A DNA stretch of 64,000 bases from Polytrichum commune (lineage: Eukaryota > Streptophyta > Polytrichopsida > Polytrichales > Polytrichaceae), in the NCBI GenBank assembly GCA_950295325.1, contig OX485803.1:77331554-77395553 (forward strand), written 5' to 3'. The notes under the pieces are model-generated. The model saw only the letters and a program-made list of their open reading frames with translations. It did not search any database and had not been told where the DNA came from. Both the position numbers and the translations under genes were made by a program. Within the stretch, counting starts at the first letter, position 1. Each line of letters begins with the position of its first letter. This document shows positions 12,006-23,790 of the stretch, in pieces.

Positions 12006-14739
12006 CTATCCCCGTTGGTTTGTGAATAACCAACGTAGAACAAATACAGTGAAAGGCCAGAGTACAATGTTCACCAAGCCTAGCACGATTGTTACCGTTC
12101 CTCCCAGGAGTCCGAGAGCCCAATATAATTTCCTCACGAAGCCCATAGGTATGGTCTCCTCGCAATAGTCTGGTTTGCAGATGTTGTAATGCGCCGTCCA
12201 ATTAGCGTATATTTGCAGAAATCCTATCCCCTTAATAGTCTTAAAAAGAAGTACGGCGGGGTTAGAAATTTTGAAATCTACCAATCTTTTCAAACGGTCC
12301 GACTGACTGAGTGCACCATAATAATAAGAATCCCACGGGTCCGTCCCCACACCATAATCTATTGGAACGTCCCTCAAGAAAGACATCAAGGCATCACCAT
12401 ACATCGTTGCTGTTGGATTGACAAGATCCATAGGTATCAATGATTGTATGTTCACAAAATTACCTGCAAATGCAAGGGAAATGTTGAATAAAAGAATTAG
12501 ACTCCAAAACTGGAAAGTGTAATACCTGCGAGGAAAATATATATATATATATATGTATGGAGACAGAAGGCAAACAAAGCCAACGCCAATTAATTTCATC
12601 TAAAATTAATAAATTAAATTTTCGGTAAAAACTCAGCAGATGTATCATTTTGTGAACTGGTAAATTATAGACTCACCTCGAACAGACTGTAACACACTTG
12701 CTGCAAGAGCCTCTGCATTGAGAAGAAAGGGTGTCTCCAAAGGCATAGACCCTTCTAGGTTTGGATCTAGATTAAAGAGCACTGTTGTCGCGAGGCGACA
12801 CATGGCTATCCACTGCGAAACTACAGCAGATGAGGCGTTTACTGGCGGCCACAGATCTGTAAAATTGCAAAACTTGTCTACTGTGAGAGGAACTGTATCT
12901 TTCTGTACATGGCCAGCCAATGGAATTCCACTAGTGGTATCGAGTGCCGACACATTGATCGATGGAGATTGCGCACTCGTATTATTATAATCAATACTCC
13001 ATTCTGGTGATGAATCTTTGTAGAGGACATAGACATTCATGATGTCTGCGATGTTCTTGATAGTCGTCTTCGTACATGGGCATGAGATAGGGTCGTACGT
13101 CTGCCCGTTGGTCTTGTTGAAAAGTTTGCCAACAGGATAGGCCTTATTCTTGCCCTGCAAATTGGATATTTGCTTTACACGGACGTCGGGCGCCTCCCAG
13201 AAAAGGAAAACAAGAGAGACTGAGAATCCGGTCAACAAGATGATTAAAAAGCCCAGCCGACACAGGGCACGGGAGGGTGCCGGGTCCTGTACTGGTTCTT
13301 CTCTGCAGAGAATTTGCAAACATAGAATCCAACAGGTCAATAAATATTAGTGTAGATCTCCCTTCAAAATTGTACGCATTATTACATAAGGTAAACCCGT
13401 CTAATTCGGCTACTTAATCTTAAATAGACATCTATATTTGAGTGGCGTATGGATAGTTGTGGATCCAAGAACGGGCACCCCAAAGACATGTTTTGAAAAG
13501 AGATTGGACTAAATTCTGCTCAAAATTTTTTAACGACTCTAGGCTCAACAGTCAACGTATGGAGGGGAGATAATTTGGTCGTTTTATAGTTCAAACACTT
13601 TTGACTTTGAAAAATTATAGCAGCTGCCAGTATCAAGGGAGCGCAAAGCATTCCACAGGTTGTTGGTGAAATCCCATATCACATTTGCGGATCCAAGAAA
13701 TTTCCTACGTCTGAAATCCAAGTTGAGAATTATGGTAAACAACAAAAACTTGTAACCATTCAAGACAAAGTTTGATTTTATGGGAAATAATTCATTTGAC
13801 CACATCTAATATATTTCCTAGATCAAGAACCTGCTCACTCAAATACTCAACTGCATTTAGCCTAACAGGTTTTCACTGTGCAGCATGGTGCAACTTTGTA
13901 TGAAAGTGCGCTCGCTGCTAAATGTCCTTGTCAAAACAGTGCACGAGCATGAAGTAGTTTGGGCAGTTGCTGATTCAACCCACTTCAGTCGATAAAACTG
14001 CATTGAGGTTTATATATACTAAGCGTGACCGGATTAGCAGCTTACGTTTTTAAGTCTCTGAGAAAACCGGCCACCTTGAGGTCCCCCCATGCTGTGATTT
14101 TGCTCATAGTGCCATTCGCTTTCTCCATGTTGCTTGCGCACCACAGTCGCTACCAGACGATCCGCAACCACCCAGTATTCTGTATCATATAGGAAAAGCA
14201 TGTTAATGTAACAGCAGCTAGAATTCCCCGACACACCTGCTAAATCACAATGTTACACCACGATAAGACGCACTCATCAGACTACATCACCACCTGCAGT
14301 CCGTACCATACATATGGGTCTTAAATTCTGTGAGCACCTCAAATTGCAGCCAGTCCAAGTCGGAGATGTTCAAACTCGTGAATGAAGAGGTTGCGCTACT
14401 AGGAAACATGCGCCTAGAATGTCCCAGGATGGACTCGTCTCTCGTCGCTTGCGTCGCGTTCGAAGAATCCAGTAAGAACTGCATGCATGTATCAAATGGG
14501 AAGAGCATTCCAGGCCCATGATAATTTGTAGTAGTGTTGGTCCCATTTAAAAAATGGTCTGGTACAGACAGCCGCGGCTACTATTGATGAGCCAGTTCAT
14601 TTTCCTCAATTACGGATTGAGAATCAAAACTGTAAGCAACTCCCAAACTACGTTTCGGAACACAAATTCTATTGAATATTGAGTGCATGGTCTTACCGAC
14701 ATACAGAATCAGCGTTAAATAGCTGAACCTCTGAATCGT
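12006..14739 (-). CDS. Multi-exon gene for an unknown glycosylated membrane protein
   Basis: The exons I can support, in order of transcription, are 14,577-14,307, 14,179-14,046, 13,302-12,677 and 12,463-12,006. The first two join in phase (Y-G|AA), and the last two join in phase across a 213-bp GT-AG intron (R-G|GT-N). Small candidate exons lie at about 14,739-14,697 and 13,700-13,610, but their phases do not resolve cleanly, so the 5' end and the middle are uncertain. The predicted protein has a membrane helix (LGFLIILLTGFSVSLVFLFW), then about 300 residues with many N-glycosylation sequons (NKT, NNTS, NVS, NFT, NAS, NWT). It ends with CKPDYCEE, LGLLGGTVT and a second helix (NIVLWPFTVFVLRW). 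Two helices around a large cysteine-bearing outer domain is a channel- or receptor-like layout. I recall similar CxPxxC-LxxxGG ends in uncharacterised proteins of non-seed plants and protists. The function is unknown. It ends at 12,006. Confidence 0.75.
12536..12555. repeat. (TA)n microsatellite in intron
   Basis: A short TA run inside the intron between the last two exons of the membrane-protein gene. Confidence 0.85.
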
Positions 14740-14959
14740 CTAAAATAAAGAAGGGTAGTGACCGCGTTCAAGTCGGCTCTGCTGGACAGGTGGCCTGACT
14801 ACTTAAGGTTGAGGCATCTATAACCGATATAATAAGAGAGTTTGCATCTGTTTAGGAGGAGTAATAGGGGAATTATTCTTCTTGCAAAGCAGAAACAAAT
14901 TCTAAGGAGAATGCGTGCCAAAATAAGTTTTAATAAAAATTCATGACTATGGAAATTGT
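14740..14959. other. Upstream flank of membrane-protein gene
   Basis: This stretch would hold the 5' end or promoter of the minus-strand gene. No start codon followed by a convincing first exon was identified. Confidence 0.3.
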
Positions 14960-15260
14960 TACAAATTTTGAAGCGGTAAGGTTAAGGTATCACGTAGTCG
15001 ACCTATAGGTTGACCCATAACTGCTCATCTAGATATCAATGCTTGGCTACAATAGTTGTCAAAATTCTTATGAGGGTAATCAATCACAAGTCACCAACAC
15101 ATAAACCTTAACTATGTTCACTAAAAATGTATAGATCTTATCCATGTCGGCATTACATGACCCAGGTCAACTATGGATACCTCGACCTTATACTTGTATG
15201 GCACAATTTCAACTTCCCTCCTACACAATGGTGTCCAGATTCCAAAACAAGTCTATGTAG
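14960..15260 (-). repeat. Dispersed repeat, inverted copy of 45,030-45,310
   Basis: The reverse complement matches 45,030-45,310. Shared blocks read on that strand include 'AAGGTTGAGG' or 'AAGGTCGAGG' with 'ATCCATAGT', 'ACATGGAT' with 'AGATCT', and 'GTGATTGATT'. There is no coding potential. The transposon class is unknown. Confidence 0.6.
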
Positions 15261-16329
15261 GTAATATATGAAGTTATCCTGCATATGTTGAAAAGGGGTT
15301 GAAATTTCAAGTAATTCTGGATCCCTCATTAATATGACACGATTGGTGACACAAGTGTTGTATTATCCAAATATCGTATTATTCAAATGTCGTACTTGTG
15401 GTTTTTCAAGAAAGTGGTCTATTAAAATGTAAAATGTCATTTTGTATACACAATGAAGATACATAAGTATGATATAAGAACATTTTATTGAAGAAATATG
15501 CTCACAACGTCATACAATATGGGGTTAAAAAAACAAAATCCCATGTTGATGTCTTCACCACATCACCCACTACAAAAGTAAGAATATGTTGTCTTCTGCC
15601 AGTGTTTGTTGATGTCGGAAATGGCCATCTTGTTCAATTTACCCATAAAAGATTGCATGTTCATCACATCTACAACTAAGAACTCCAAATAATGCTCCAA
15701 TGCACATTATGATAGTAATTGGACATACTCACGCGCTTGAGGAAGCTTGACTATTGATATTGCCTGGTCATCCACGTCATTCCCCTCCAATGGTTCTAGA
15801 CCCAAATGGACTTCTTCACCCCATGCCAAATTCACCAACACAACCATGTTGTACTATGCATCAACAATTTCCTCCCCTGCCAACTACACATATTTTGTAG
15901 CATGCATTTTTTCACTCCGAAGATTCAAAGACGAAATGAGACTTGCAAATTTTATTTTTTGCTTCTTATGTTAAGATTTCTCACGTCCGTCATCCATGGA
16001 AAAATCTTGGACATGCTTTTGGTTGTTTTCTAAGATTTAGAAATTCATCTCTCTCCATATTTGAGAGCTCCATAGAATATCATGCCTTATAGTAGGAGCT
16101 ATTTTCTCAAGTCTAGGTGAGTAGTAGAATAATAAAAGTGAGAGAGAACCCATTTCTTCTTATATTGAACTTTGAATGAAGCATTTTTTCTCTATTTCAA
16201 AGGTTGTACCGCACTTGTAACATTAGGTGGTAAGAAAGTGATAGTTATATTGCTCAACTAAAAGGTTGGAAAACCGAATGATTTACCACTAGCAACATGG
16301 TTAAAGGAAGGAGTAGAAAATTTGTCCAT
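15261..16329. other. Intergenic, nothing recognised
   Basis: Short open frames only (15,488-15,679 and 15,747-16,033, +), without family resemblance or splice support. Confidence 0.45.
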
Positions 16330-16770
16330 AGTAAACAAAAATTAAAAAACACCTTTGGGAGCAAGCACGGTCAAGTATATGGAAATAGTTCTTCAGTATA
16401 CTAAAACCATATTTTGTTTGGTCAATCACCTAGAAGTAGTAGCAAAGTGTTGTTTAAATTGAATTTACTTATCATGGTGCCCTTTATTGTTGTGTTATGT
16501 ACTCAATTATAGAATTTCAAGATGAGATCTTCAAAACTTATCCATAAAAGTATTGCTCAAAAGGTAATGACTAAATTTGGTTTTGGACATAAAGTTCATC
16601 ACCTTAGATATTTTGAGGCTGAATTTTTCCCAGATTCCTTGCATTCACTATAAACTTGAGGGCAACATTACAAAATTTGTAGAAAATATCAATTGTATGC
16701 AATATTATCATGTTTTAAACAAATTTTAGACAATACATGTCCAATATATCTACTTGCACACTACTTGCAC
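16330..16770 (+). repeat. Dispersed repeat, copy 1 of 2
   Basis: Direct-orientation similarity to 59,925-60,320. Shared blocks include 'TATCAAGATGAGATCTTCAA' (with one change), 'CTTATCCATAAAAGTATTG', 'GGTTTTGGA' and 'CATTATAAACTTGAGGGCA'. Non-coding and of unknown class. Confidence 0.7.
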
Positions 16771-18589
16771 CTTCTAAAATATGTAGACTTTTCTTGAATT
16801 TTTTTTGCCAATATAAATTACTTGGCTTTGTACATCAATATGCTTTTCAAATGTTTATGATTGTTTCCTTCACAAAATTCAAAGTTAGTATATAATTTTG
16901 AATCATCATCACATAAACCTACCTAGGGTAATAGAGTTGTTTATTTGACCATGCTTGCACCCCTTCCACTTTTGAGATTTGAAGTAAACATTGAGGCTCA
17001 TCCTCCAACTCCCAAATACATCTAATTTCATCTAGGCCATCCTATTTGCAAACCACCACACATATTATGTCAGAAACCACCTTCCAAAGCATCTTGGGCA
17101 GAGAAAAATTTAAATAATCAAAGGTTTAAACTTGTCAATGCTTGTCAAGTTTACGACAAGAGGAAGAGTGGTAAAAACATGTCACTAGAAGACGTTGGTA
17201 AATTCACAACAAACATGAACACACATGTCACATGTCTCTTCAATCAAGTGAAGCAAAAACTTCACAAGTGATCCATTATCGATAACTCTCATAAGCCATC
17301 CCTAGAACAACCTTGTTGTGTGATTTGGCCCTTTCCTCCTCCCTACTTCTTGAGGAGGCAAGGGTGGCAACAATGTTCATGAGCAGCTTGCATCTCTCTT
17401 AGCTCACATTGATTCACTCAATTATAATGCTCACCACATCCCGGATACAGAGATTAATCTTAGCAACTACAATCCCTAAACCCTAATCCCTACATTTGAA
17501 AGCTCAATAATCTACATAATTGGGGACGACATACCCGCGCGGGGGGGGGGGGGGGCACTATACGAAACACATATGATTATACGTGAGTGCGCAAAAGGGA
17601 GTCTTGATTTAAACTTTGTTGTATTATGTATACATATGCTACACATTTTATAACATGTTGTTAATGGTGTAAAATGTCATTTTTTACCAAAAATGAAGAG
17701 TAAAATCGACTAGGGGTATGATTATGGATAAGGCACAAAGTTTCATCGAAGCGGTACCACTGTTTAAAGAATGGTTAAGACTGAAGGAAGAGGATTAGAG
17801 GTAGGGTAAGCAAGAGAATTTCAGGAAATTGGAACAATGTTGGAGGGTGACTGTTTTTTGAATTGGATATCATGTGAAGACTACTGGCTCGTGTGTACGT
17901 GTAGATGGTGAGGATGCTTGAGCTTGAGACTGTGTATGGAAGTGGAATAACAAATATGAGTTTGTATGTTCTTTGTACTTCAAGAATTGTATGAATGCAT
18001 AAGCTAGTATGGTTAAAAAAGTTGATATTCCTCACTTATCATGGTTTCTTAATATTGCATGGGAAACAAAGGACCGATGAGTTCAAGGTAGTAGAGTGTC
18101 AAGAGTAGAATTATTGGCATTTTTGGATGCAAAGTTGATGGGTAAGGTGGGATGTTGGGACAAAGATACTTGAACAATTGGAAATAAGGTACATAACATT
18201 ATTCAGATCCATAACAGTGTTTAGTGGCACTGATAGTAGTCCACAAAATATTCTCCATATTCAGTTTGAATGTGGAGGATATTCTGTCGAATACTATCAA
18301 TCCCACATAACATCGTTATGGATTTGAATTATGTTATGCAAACCCGGTAGAAGAGAAGGAATCTTTCACTCAACCAACACTCTCTGAATGACCAGTAAGC
18401 AATGATGTACATTTTATAATTAGTTAGGCTTAATCAATTTGGTAAGCATGCATTCTGATTTAATCGGGCTTAATTAGAAATAATGAAGATTAATTAGACT
18501 TAATTACATTCATTCACATTTCATTAGCTCAAATGCATATGAAAACTTTTTGAAAGTAGAAGGTATTAACTAAAATATTATAAAATACG
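16771..18589. other. Intergenic, nothing recognised; contains a poly-G tract
   Basis: No supportable gene. A run of about 15 G at 17,540-17,555 is followed by 'CACTATACG'. Comparable G or C runs occur at about 20,328, 21,173 and 60,450. Confidence 0.45.
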
Positions 18590-18960
18590 AAAAATATTAT
18601 AATATTTAACAAATTAGCAAATAATACACTAATTTTAGTTCCATATTAGAATGACAAAGACCCTTTCAATGTAAGTCACAAAAATTATAACCTCAGTGCT
18701 AATGAGGGTTTCATAATATTTTTGACTTCCAAATTAATTCATTGCTTTATTGGCGGATTCACTTTGAAAATGAAATCCCAATCAATTGCTTATTTACCCA
18801 ATGGAAGTGAACATATATATTGGATTCTGGACCTTGAAGGTGAAATGCACGTACTATGGGATTTGTGGATAAGTGGCCTTCAAGAATGCAAGGGCAATGG
18901 TCTTTTCAAAGTCGGGCGGATGGGCAACAATTTTCAGTCGGGTCCATAAAATCTGGATTT
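18590..18960 (+). repeat. Dispersed repeat, inverted partner of 6,370-6,760
   Basis: See the copy at 6,370-6,760. Here the repeat runs in the opposite orientation and is followed within 25 bp by a GGTTGAAGTT-family copy, which suggests both may be parts of one larger element. Confidence 0.75.
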
Positions 18961-19114
18961 TATGGCCGGGTAGCTGCCCCTACCCGAATCTACCTCCCCC
19001 GAGAAGTTCGTGGGGGGAACTCAACGTCCTCCCCGGTTGAGTTTGAGAAATAACCGGTTGAAGTTGGAGACGAGAAGTCGGGAGAATTACCGATCACTAT
19101 ATACTTCAAACTAA

Positions 19115-20244
19115 GGGGCGGTTTACACTATGGACCATGAAGTTGGACCAGGGCTCTGCAAGGCAGCTGATTGGCTGTTGAAGTTCTCCCGGGACAACTT
19201 CGGTTTACACTAAGGAAAAAATGGCAGAGGGACCATGGAGGTCGAGGTCCCCAAAATCCAATTTTTAAGGCCTAATAAATGCACTAACATGGTCCAATGG
19301 GTTTTGCGTTGAGAGAGGCAAGAGAGGTGGTCTGGTAGGAAAAGGCAAGGGCCCATGTCAGAGAAATACCATTTCAATAAATTTTTAATGAATCCACCTT
19401 TTAAGCGCCTTAATTATACCATAGCCCATGAGACATACCAGCACTACCTTGCCCTACCCCTTAAACCGGCTCACACTTGTTTCACCAAACAACGCGGGAC
19501 ATCTAGAACTCAAGAATTCAAGTGCAGATTTGTTTTTTTGGTCTACCAAATGCAATGTTTGGAATTTTGGGGCTTGTAATATACCGTTGGAAAGGTCTTG
19601 AAAATACCTTTCCAACGGTATATTACACACCCCAATATTCTTACCAAATGCAGTTGCAAAAAAATAAAAATCTGTAGTGGTTTAGTGACTGTAGATCAGG
19701 GTAGTCAAAAGAAGTGCAATGGGAAATCTTCTAACATTAATTATCAAAGAATTGAAAATTAGTGTTGAGCAAGGTAGGGTGGTAACAACATTAAATATAA
19801 TCAAACACTAAATATCCTATTTAGTGTAGTGACATCACAAGGCACATGTCACATGTAAATTACATTGAGCATGTACAAATTAAATTGCTCGTTTTATTTT
19901 ATTTAAAAAAATTGTTGTGAGAAGATTTGCAAGCCACATCTTCGACACATTTAACAAGAAGTGAAGACAAGTGAAGCCCAAGAGAAGACAAAGAATGATC
20001 AAACTTAATTTTTTTTCAAAATTGCCCTTTTTAGGCATGTATTAAAAAAACAGCACCTTCACTTCTTACCGCATGGTCATATCTCTTGGTCCACATTCGG
20101 TTTACACCTAGTGAGGGGCCCAACGGCTTTGTAAATCAAATTTTTAAGAACTCGGACCATGAAATGTAGACCATGAACTCGTACCGCGGAATAAGGCATC
20201 TTCCGTGGGACGAGTTCATGGTCTAATATGGTGTAAACCGCCCC
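19115..20244. mobile_element. Non-autonomous PIF/Harbinger-type element, 1,130 bp
   Basis: The ends are perfect 14-bp inverted repeats (GGGGCGGTTTACAC / GTGTAAACCGCCCC), followed inward by imperfect similarity around 'ACCATGAA'. The flanks carry a TAA duplication at 19,112-19,114 and 20,245-20,247. A GGGGC terminus with a TAA/TTA duplication is the Harbinger/Tourist signature. Two internal 'TTCGGTTTACAC' blocks (about 19,199 and 20,094) repeat the terminal motif. No transposase is encoded, so it would depend on an element elsewhere. A near-perfect 53-bp palindrome lies inside. Confidence 0.85.
19575..19627. repeat. 22-bp perfect palindrome with 9-nt loop
   Basis: The left arm is 19,575-19,596 and the right arm is 19,606-19,627, with perfect complementarity. 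They are flanked by weaker inverted similarity ('TTTGGAATTTTGGGG' against the complement of 'CCCCAATATTCTTACCAAA'). The palindrome lies inside the Harbinger-type element. It could be a foldback centre, a nested small element, or a hairpin RNA source. Confidence 0.9.
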
Positions 20245-20330
20245 TAATATAGGAAAACCGGAGGAGGTGAACCTACATACATCTAACCGGTTGGACTTGG
20301 AAACACTAGGATGTCATCTGATTATGCCCC

Positions 20331-22431
20331 CCCCCCCCCCCCCTCAAAAAAATAAATAAATCTCCCCGATCACTGGTGGGCATAGCCCTGCCCAAGACTC
20401 AGGCGCAAAGTCAACCTCGGAGTCATTTTTAATACCATCATGCGGGTGGGTGTATGTATAATATATATGAGGCAAAAGGTAAAACCATGAAGGGTTGCAA
20501 CACTATACGAACTTATTGTATCCATACACAGGGAGTGGCTCTTTGCATGGCGGCTGGGCCATAACAGAGGCTTCATTGCATTTAAAACCTCTTTTATAAG
20601 CACAAGCGCACCAAGTTCCCAAGGCAAGACCTGGCCTGGACAAGCCAGCCGGAATGACTTCTGCACTGGCATGGAAAACTTGAGCCCCACTGAGCCCCAC
20701 TTCGAGTGGATCCCCAAAGAAGGGCCTACCTGACTCCCATTGAAGGCTGATTAGGCCCTCTGATTAGCCAGACTGCTCTTGGGCGGCAAGAGCCATACTT
20801 TATTTGATAACAAATTCCGTTGACCATTTTTATGAGATCTTGTAAGATTCAAGGTAAGCTCATACATTTACAAAGAGAGGTCATCAACACTAAGGTAGAG
20901 GGTGCAAACACCAACACCCCACCCACAAGCAACACCTATAAACGCCTCCCAATTGCCAATATTCTATTATCTTGAACCTTTTCCCATGGAAAATGAGTGT
21001 CTGGGTCCACGGAGTGACAAGTTCTAGGTGTCATTAGTGGCGCCACCTCATATCAGGTTCCAATACCTCCATGTAGGGTAGGTAACGGGCTCCACTATAT
21101 CTCAGGTTAGTTCAAGATGGGTTTAGGGTGGCTTGTCAGTGCCTATTCTAGCCATTCTATTCACCGCAGGGTGGGGGGGGGGGGGGGACAGTTCATGCCC
21201 ACAAAGCCAGGGGGTCAATGATGGGCACAAAGAGGGGTCGGTTTTGGGCACAAAGGGAGTTGATACCCTAGATGCAAGGGGATGATTCTACAACTGAATT
21301 GGGTGGGATCATGGAGGTGGCCATGTTGGGTTTTGATCTAGGTTGGGTGTAGTACACAATTATGTTGAGTTGAGTCTAGGCAATGAAGGATCGAAAGGTC
21401 CGAAAGTGTAACAAGCTTTGGTATTGGTACAATATCCACTATTCCAAAATCCATATCCGAACTTATTAACTGGGAAAATTTCAATTTTATGGTGACCATA
21501 AACTAGAAACAAAAACCTAAGGTCCACTTTCAGCTATGGGTGACATTTAAAGATTATTATTTCATTTAAGTCCTCACTGTAGAAGGTAGAGCGTTAGATT
21601 GCTCATAGTGAATAGAAATGTAATGGAAGAGGCATAAGAACCAATAAGATTATAATAAGGCTACAATGCTAGTCCGAAGAGGGATAAGAGTTATACCATA
21701 TTGTTTGTATGAACCAATGAAAAGAAGAAATTCAATAAAACGCAAAACAAGGAGAGCATGAGATCATCTCACTCCAATTGTGAGCCGGAAAAATGTACTC
21801 ACATGTTAATTAACCCTAATGCAAGTGTTGGGAAGTAAAAAGGCAAACAAAAGAGGTGAACCTCACTCTTGGGAAGAGAGGAATAAAATTTAAAAAAGAA
21901 AAGAAAAGGTAAGTGCAATTACCATGTGTGGAAAAGGGGGTCTAGGAAGGGAGAAAAGGCCAATGAGAAGGACCAAACCCGGTTTTTTCTTCGGGGCAGC
22001 CCGAAGATGCCGGGCAACGCGAAAAAAAGAGGAGAAGGTTGGAGGGGTCTCGGGAGGTAGGAGGGAGACAGCTCAAAGGGCAGACAAAGAGAGAGGTGGG
22101 GAGCAAGGGGCGGAAGCGCTGCCTCAACCTAGAATGGGCGTGCATGAGAGTTTTGTGATAGTCAAATGTGAATCAAGTAGAGGCAATGAGCATGGTTGCT
22201 TAGGCAATGTGAACCAGCATTTGAGGGGGAGAAGGAATAACTAGTTAGAAAAATTAGAAGCAAGAGAGAGAAACAAGAAGAAGGAGAGCAGACTCGAGAC
22301 TGCCGACAGTCAGTAACCGAAGGCAACAAGAGAGTGTGGGATCCAACGCAATCAAGAGGGAGCGCCTATGAGGAGTGATTCGGCAGCAGCAATCGCGTTT
22401 GGATCTAGATTCTCTAGGCGACGAAGCTTTA
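20331..22431. other. Intergenic, low-complexity
   Basis: No supportable gene. It contains a G run at about 21,173-21,187 beside G-rich 'GGGCACAAAG' repeats. From 21,830 to 22,330 it becomes strongly purine-rich (A/G runs), so the open frames there (21,924-22,244 +) reflect base composition and are not good evidence for protein. Confidence 0.45.
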
Positions 22432-23001
22432 GGGGCACTTTATATTAGGGCCCATTTCTAGGGCCCATTTCCAAACCCTAGGCATCAACCAATGAGAGTG
22501 CTTAGATTGCTCAAATGGGCCCTAATATGGGCCCAAGGGCTTTATATTGAGAGTCGGCCCACTTCTCCTAAAGCTTACGTGGCGGGGTGACATGGCGGCG
22601 TTTTGGAGGGAAAGAAATGGGCCGATGCCAAAAAATTGGGTCAAGGGTTTATCGAGACCCACTTCGCACCTTCGGCCCACTTCACCCAACTTTTGTCATA
22701 TAGTCATTTATGACTTTATGGATTTATGACTTTATGACTTTATGACTTTAGTTCAAGCAAGGGCATAATTCATTTAAGCCCAAGTGGGCCATGGATTGGA
22801 CCTTACAATATAAAGTCCCTAGGCCCATTTGGAAGGCCCACTTTAAAGTAGAATTTCCAATTTGGGCCCTACAAGTGGGCCTATGGACTTTATATTGCAA
22901 GGCCCACTCTACGGCCCACTTTGTAAAGTAGGGCTAAAGTTAAGGCCCACTTCAAGTCCAAGTGGGCTCAACTCCAAATGGGCCCTAATATAAAGTGCCC
23001 C
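22432..23001. mobile_element. Tourist/Harbinger-type MITE, 570 bp, intact ends
   Basis: The two 26-bp termini (22,432-22,457 and 22,976-23,001) are perfect inverted repeats starting GGGGCACTTTATATTAGGG. They are flanked by TTA at 22,429-22,431 and 23,002-23,004. The interior is packed with both orientations of GGGCCCA and AAAGTGGGCC motifs and with extra TTTATATT blocks, a typical subterminal array. There is no open frame for a transposase. Perfect ends and duplication suggest fairly recent insertion. Confidence 0.92.
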
Positions 23002-23039
23002 TTAGTGTTGTGGTGAATCTAAAATGGTTGATTTTGTGC

Positions 23040-23790
23040 TGTGGGTGAGAGAACGAGCTGGGAAGGGATGCAAAGGAAGTTGAGATTGCTACATTGGGAA
23101 CGACCCGCAGTGGTGGATTTCTCTCCTGAGCTGAAGTCAGGATTGGCTCACACTGTATTTCTCATTCTCAACTCACATTGTGTGACTGGGACTATTGAAG
23201 ATTTTCGGAGCAGGTTTTCTGGGTTATGGTATTCTGGTAGCCGCTGCCACTATTTTGCTTGCAATTTCCGTCAGCATTTGAGAAACCTCTCACAGACACA
23301 ACAGCAACAAACAATCCACCGAGGCATGTGGGTTAGGCTAGGCTCCTGTCTCCCAAACCTCTTTGTTAAAATGGAGAAGAAAGCCTTCCAAAAGGTGAAG
23401 CCAGTGTTGATGCATTCTTGGGAATGATCTGCGAGATGTTCAGGATGCCGGGCCAAGATTGGCGATCTTCATACATGCTGTAACCACTTTGGGATTGTGA
23501 AGGTTAAGCTGCTGCCTCTGATGCTCTTCGACTCCGCCGACCAGAGGAGACTTCTTCCAGTAAAGTGGAGATTGACAACACCAAATTCACGCTCACAAAT
23601 GGAACTGCGCTTCAAATCCCCCCCCATTTGTTCACCATGGCCAACCTCTTCTGAAGCATCACCACAACAACACTCGGAGGAAGTTGGGTGACTTCCGGGA
23701 ATGCTCGCCCTGCACTTGCTGTGATTCCACACGGCGATGGTGTCTGCCGACCGTGTGTTGCTACGACATCAATTGCGGTGTGTAGGGGTT
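23040..23790 (+). pseudogene. Unrecognised gene remnant
   Basis: Three + frames carry protein-like stretches interrupted by stops. One reads GYGILVAAATILLAISVSI, a membrane-helix-like run, near 23,225-23,280. Another reads NTKFTLTNGTALQIPPHL near 23,575-23,630, followed past one stop by ITTTTLGGSWVTSGNARPAL. The high G+C relative to its surroundings and the shifting frames suggest a decayed or captured coding sequence. I cannot name the family. Confidence 0.35.

Larger units (their letters stand above)
18985..20330 (+). repeat. GGTTGAAGTT repeat family, copy B, split by a Harbinger-type insertion
   Basis: The left part (18,985-19,114) carries 'CCGGTTGAGTTTGAGAAATA' and 'ACCGGTTGAAGTT'. The right part (20,245-20,330) carries 'TTGGACTTGGAAACA' and 'CTGATTATGCCC', as in copy A at 7,915-8,110. 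The 1,130-bp element between them sits exactly at the break and is bounded by TAA on both sides, so the Harbinger element inserted into an older repeat. A run of about 17 C follows at 20,328. Confidence 0.75.

Noticed and set aside
21924-22244. 106-codon + frame rich in Arg, Gly and Glu
   Set aside because: It lies in a purine-rich low-complexity tract. The amino-acid make-up simply reflects the repeat, and there is no domain or splice context.
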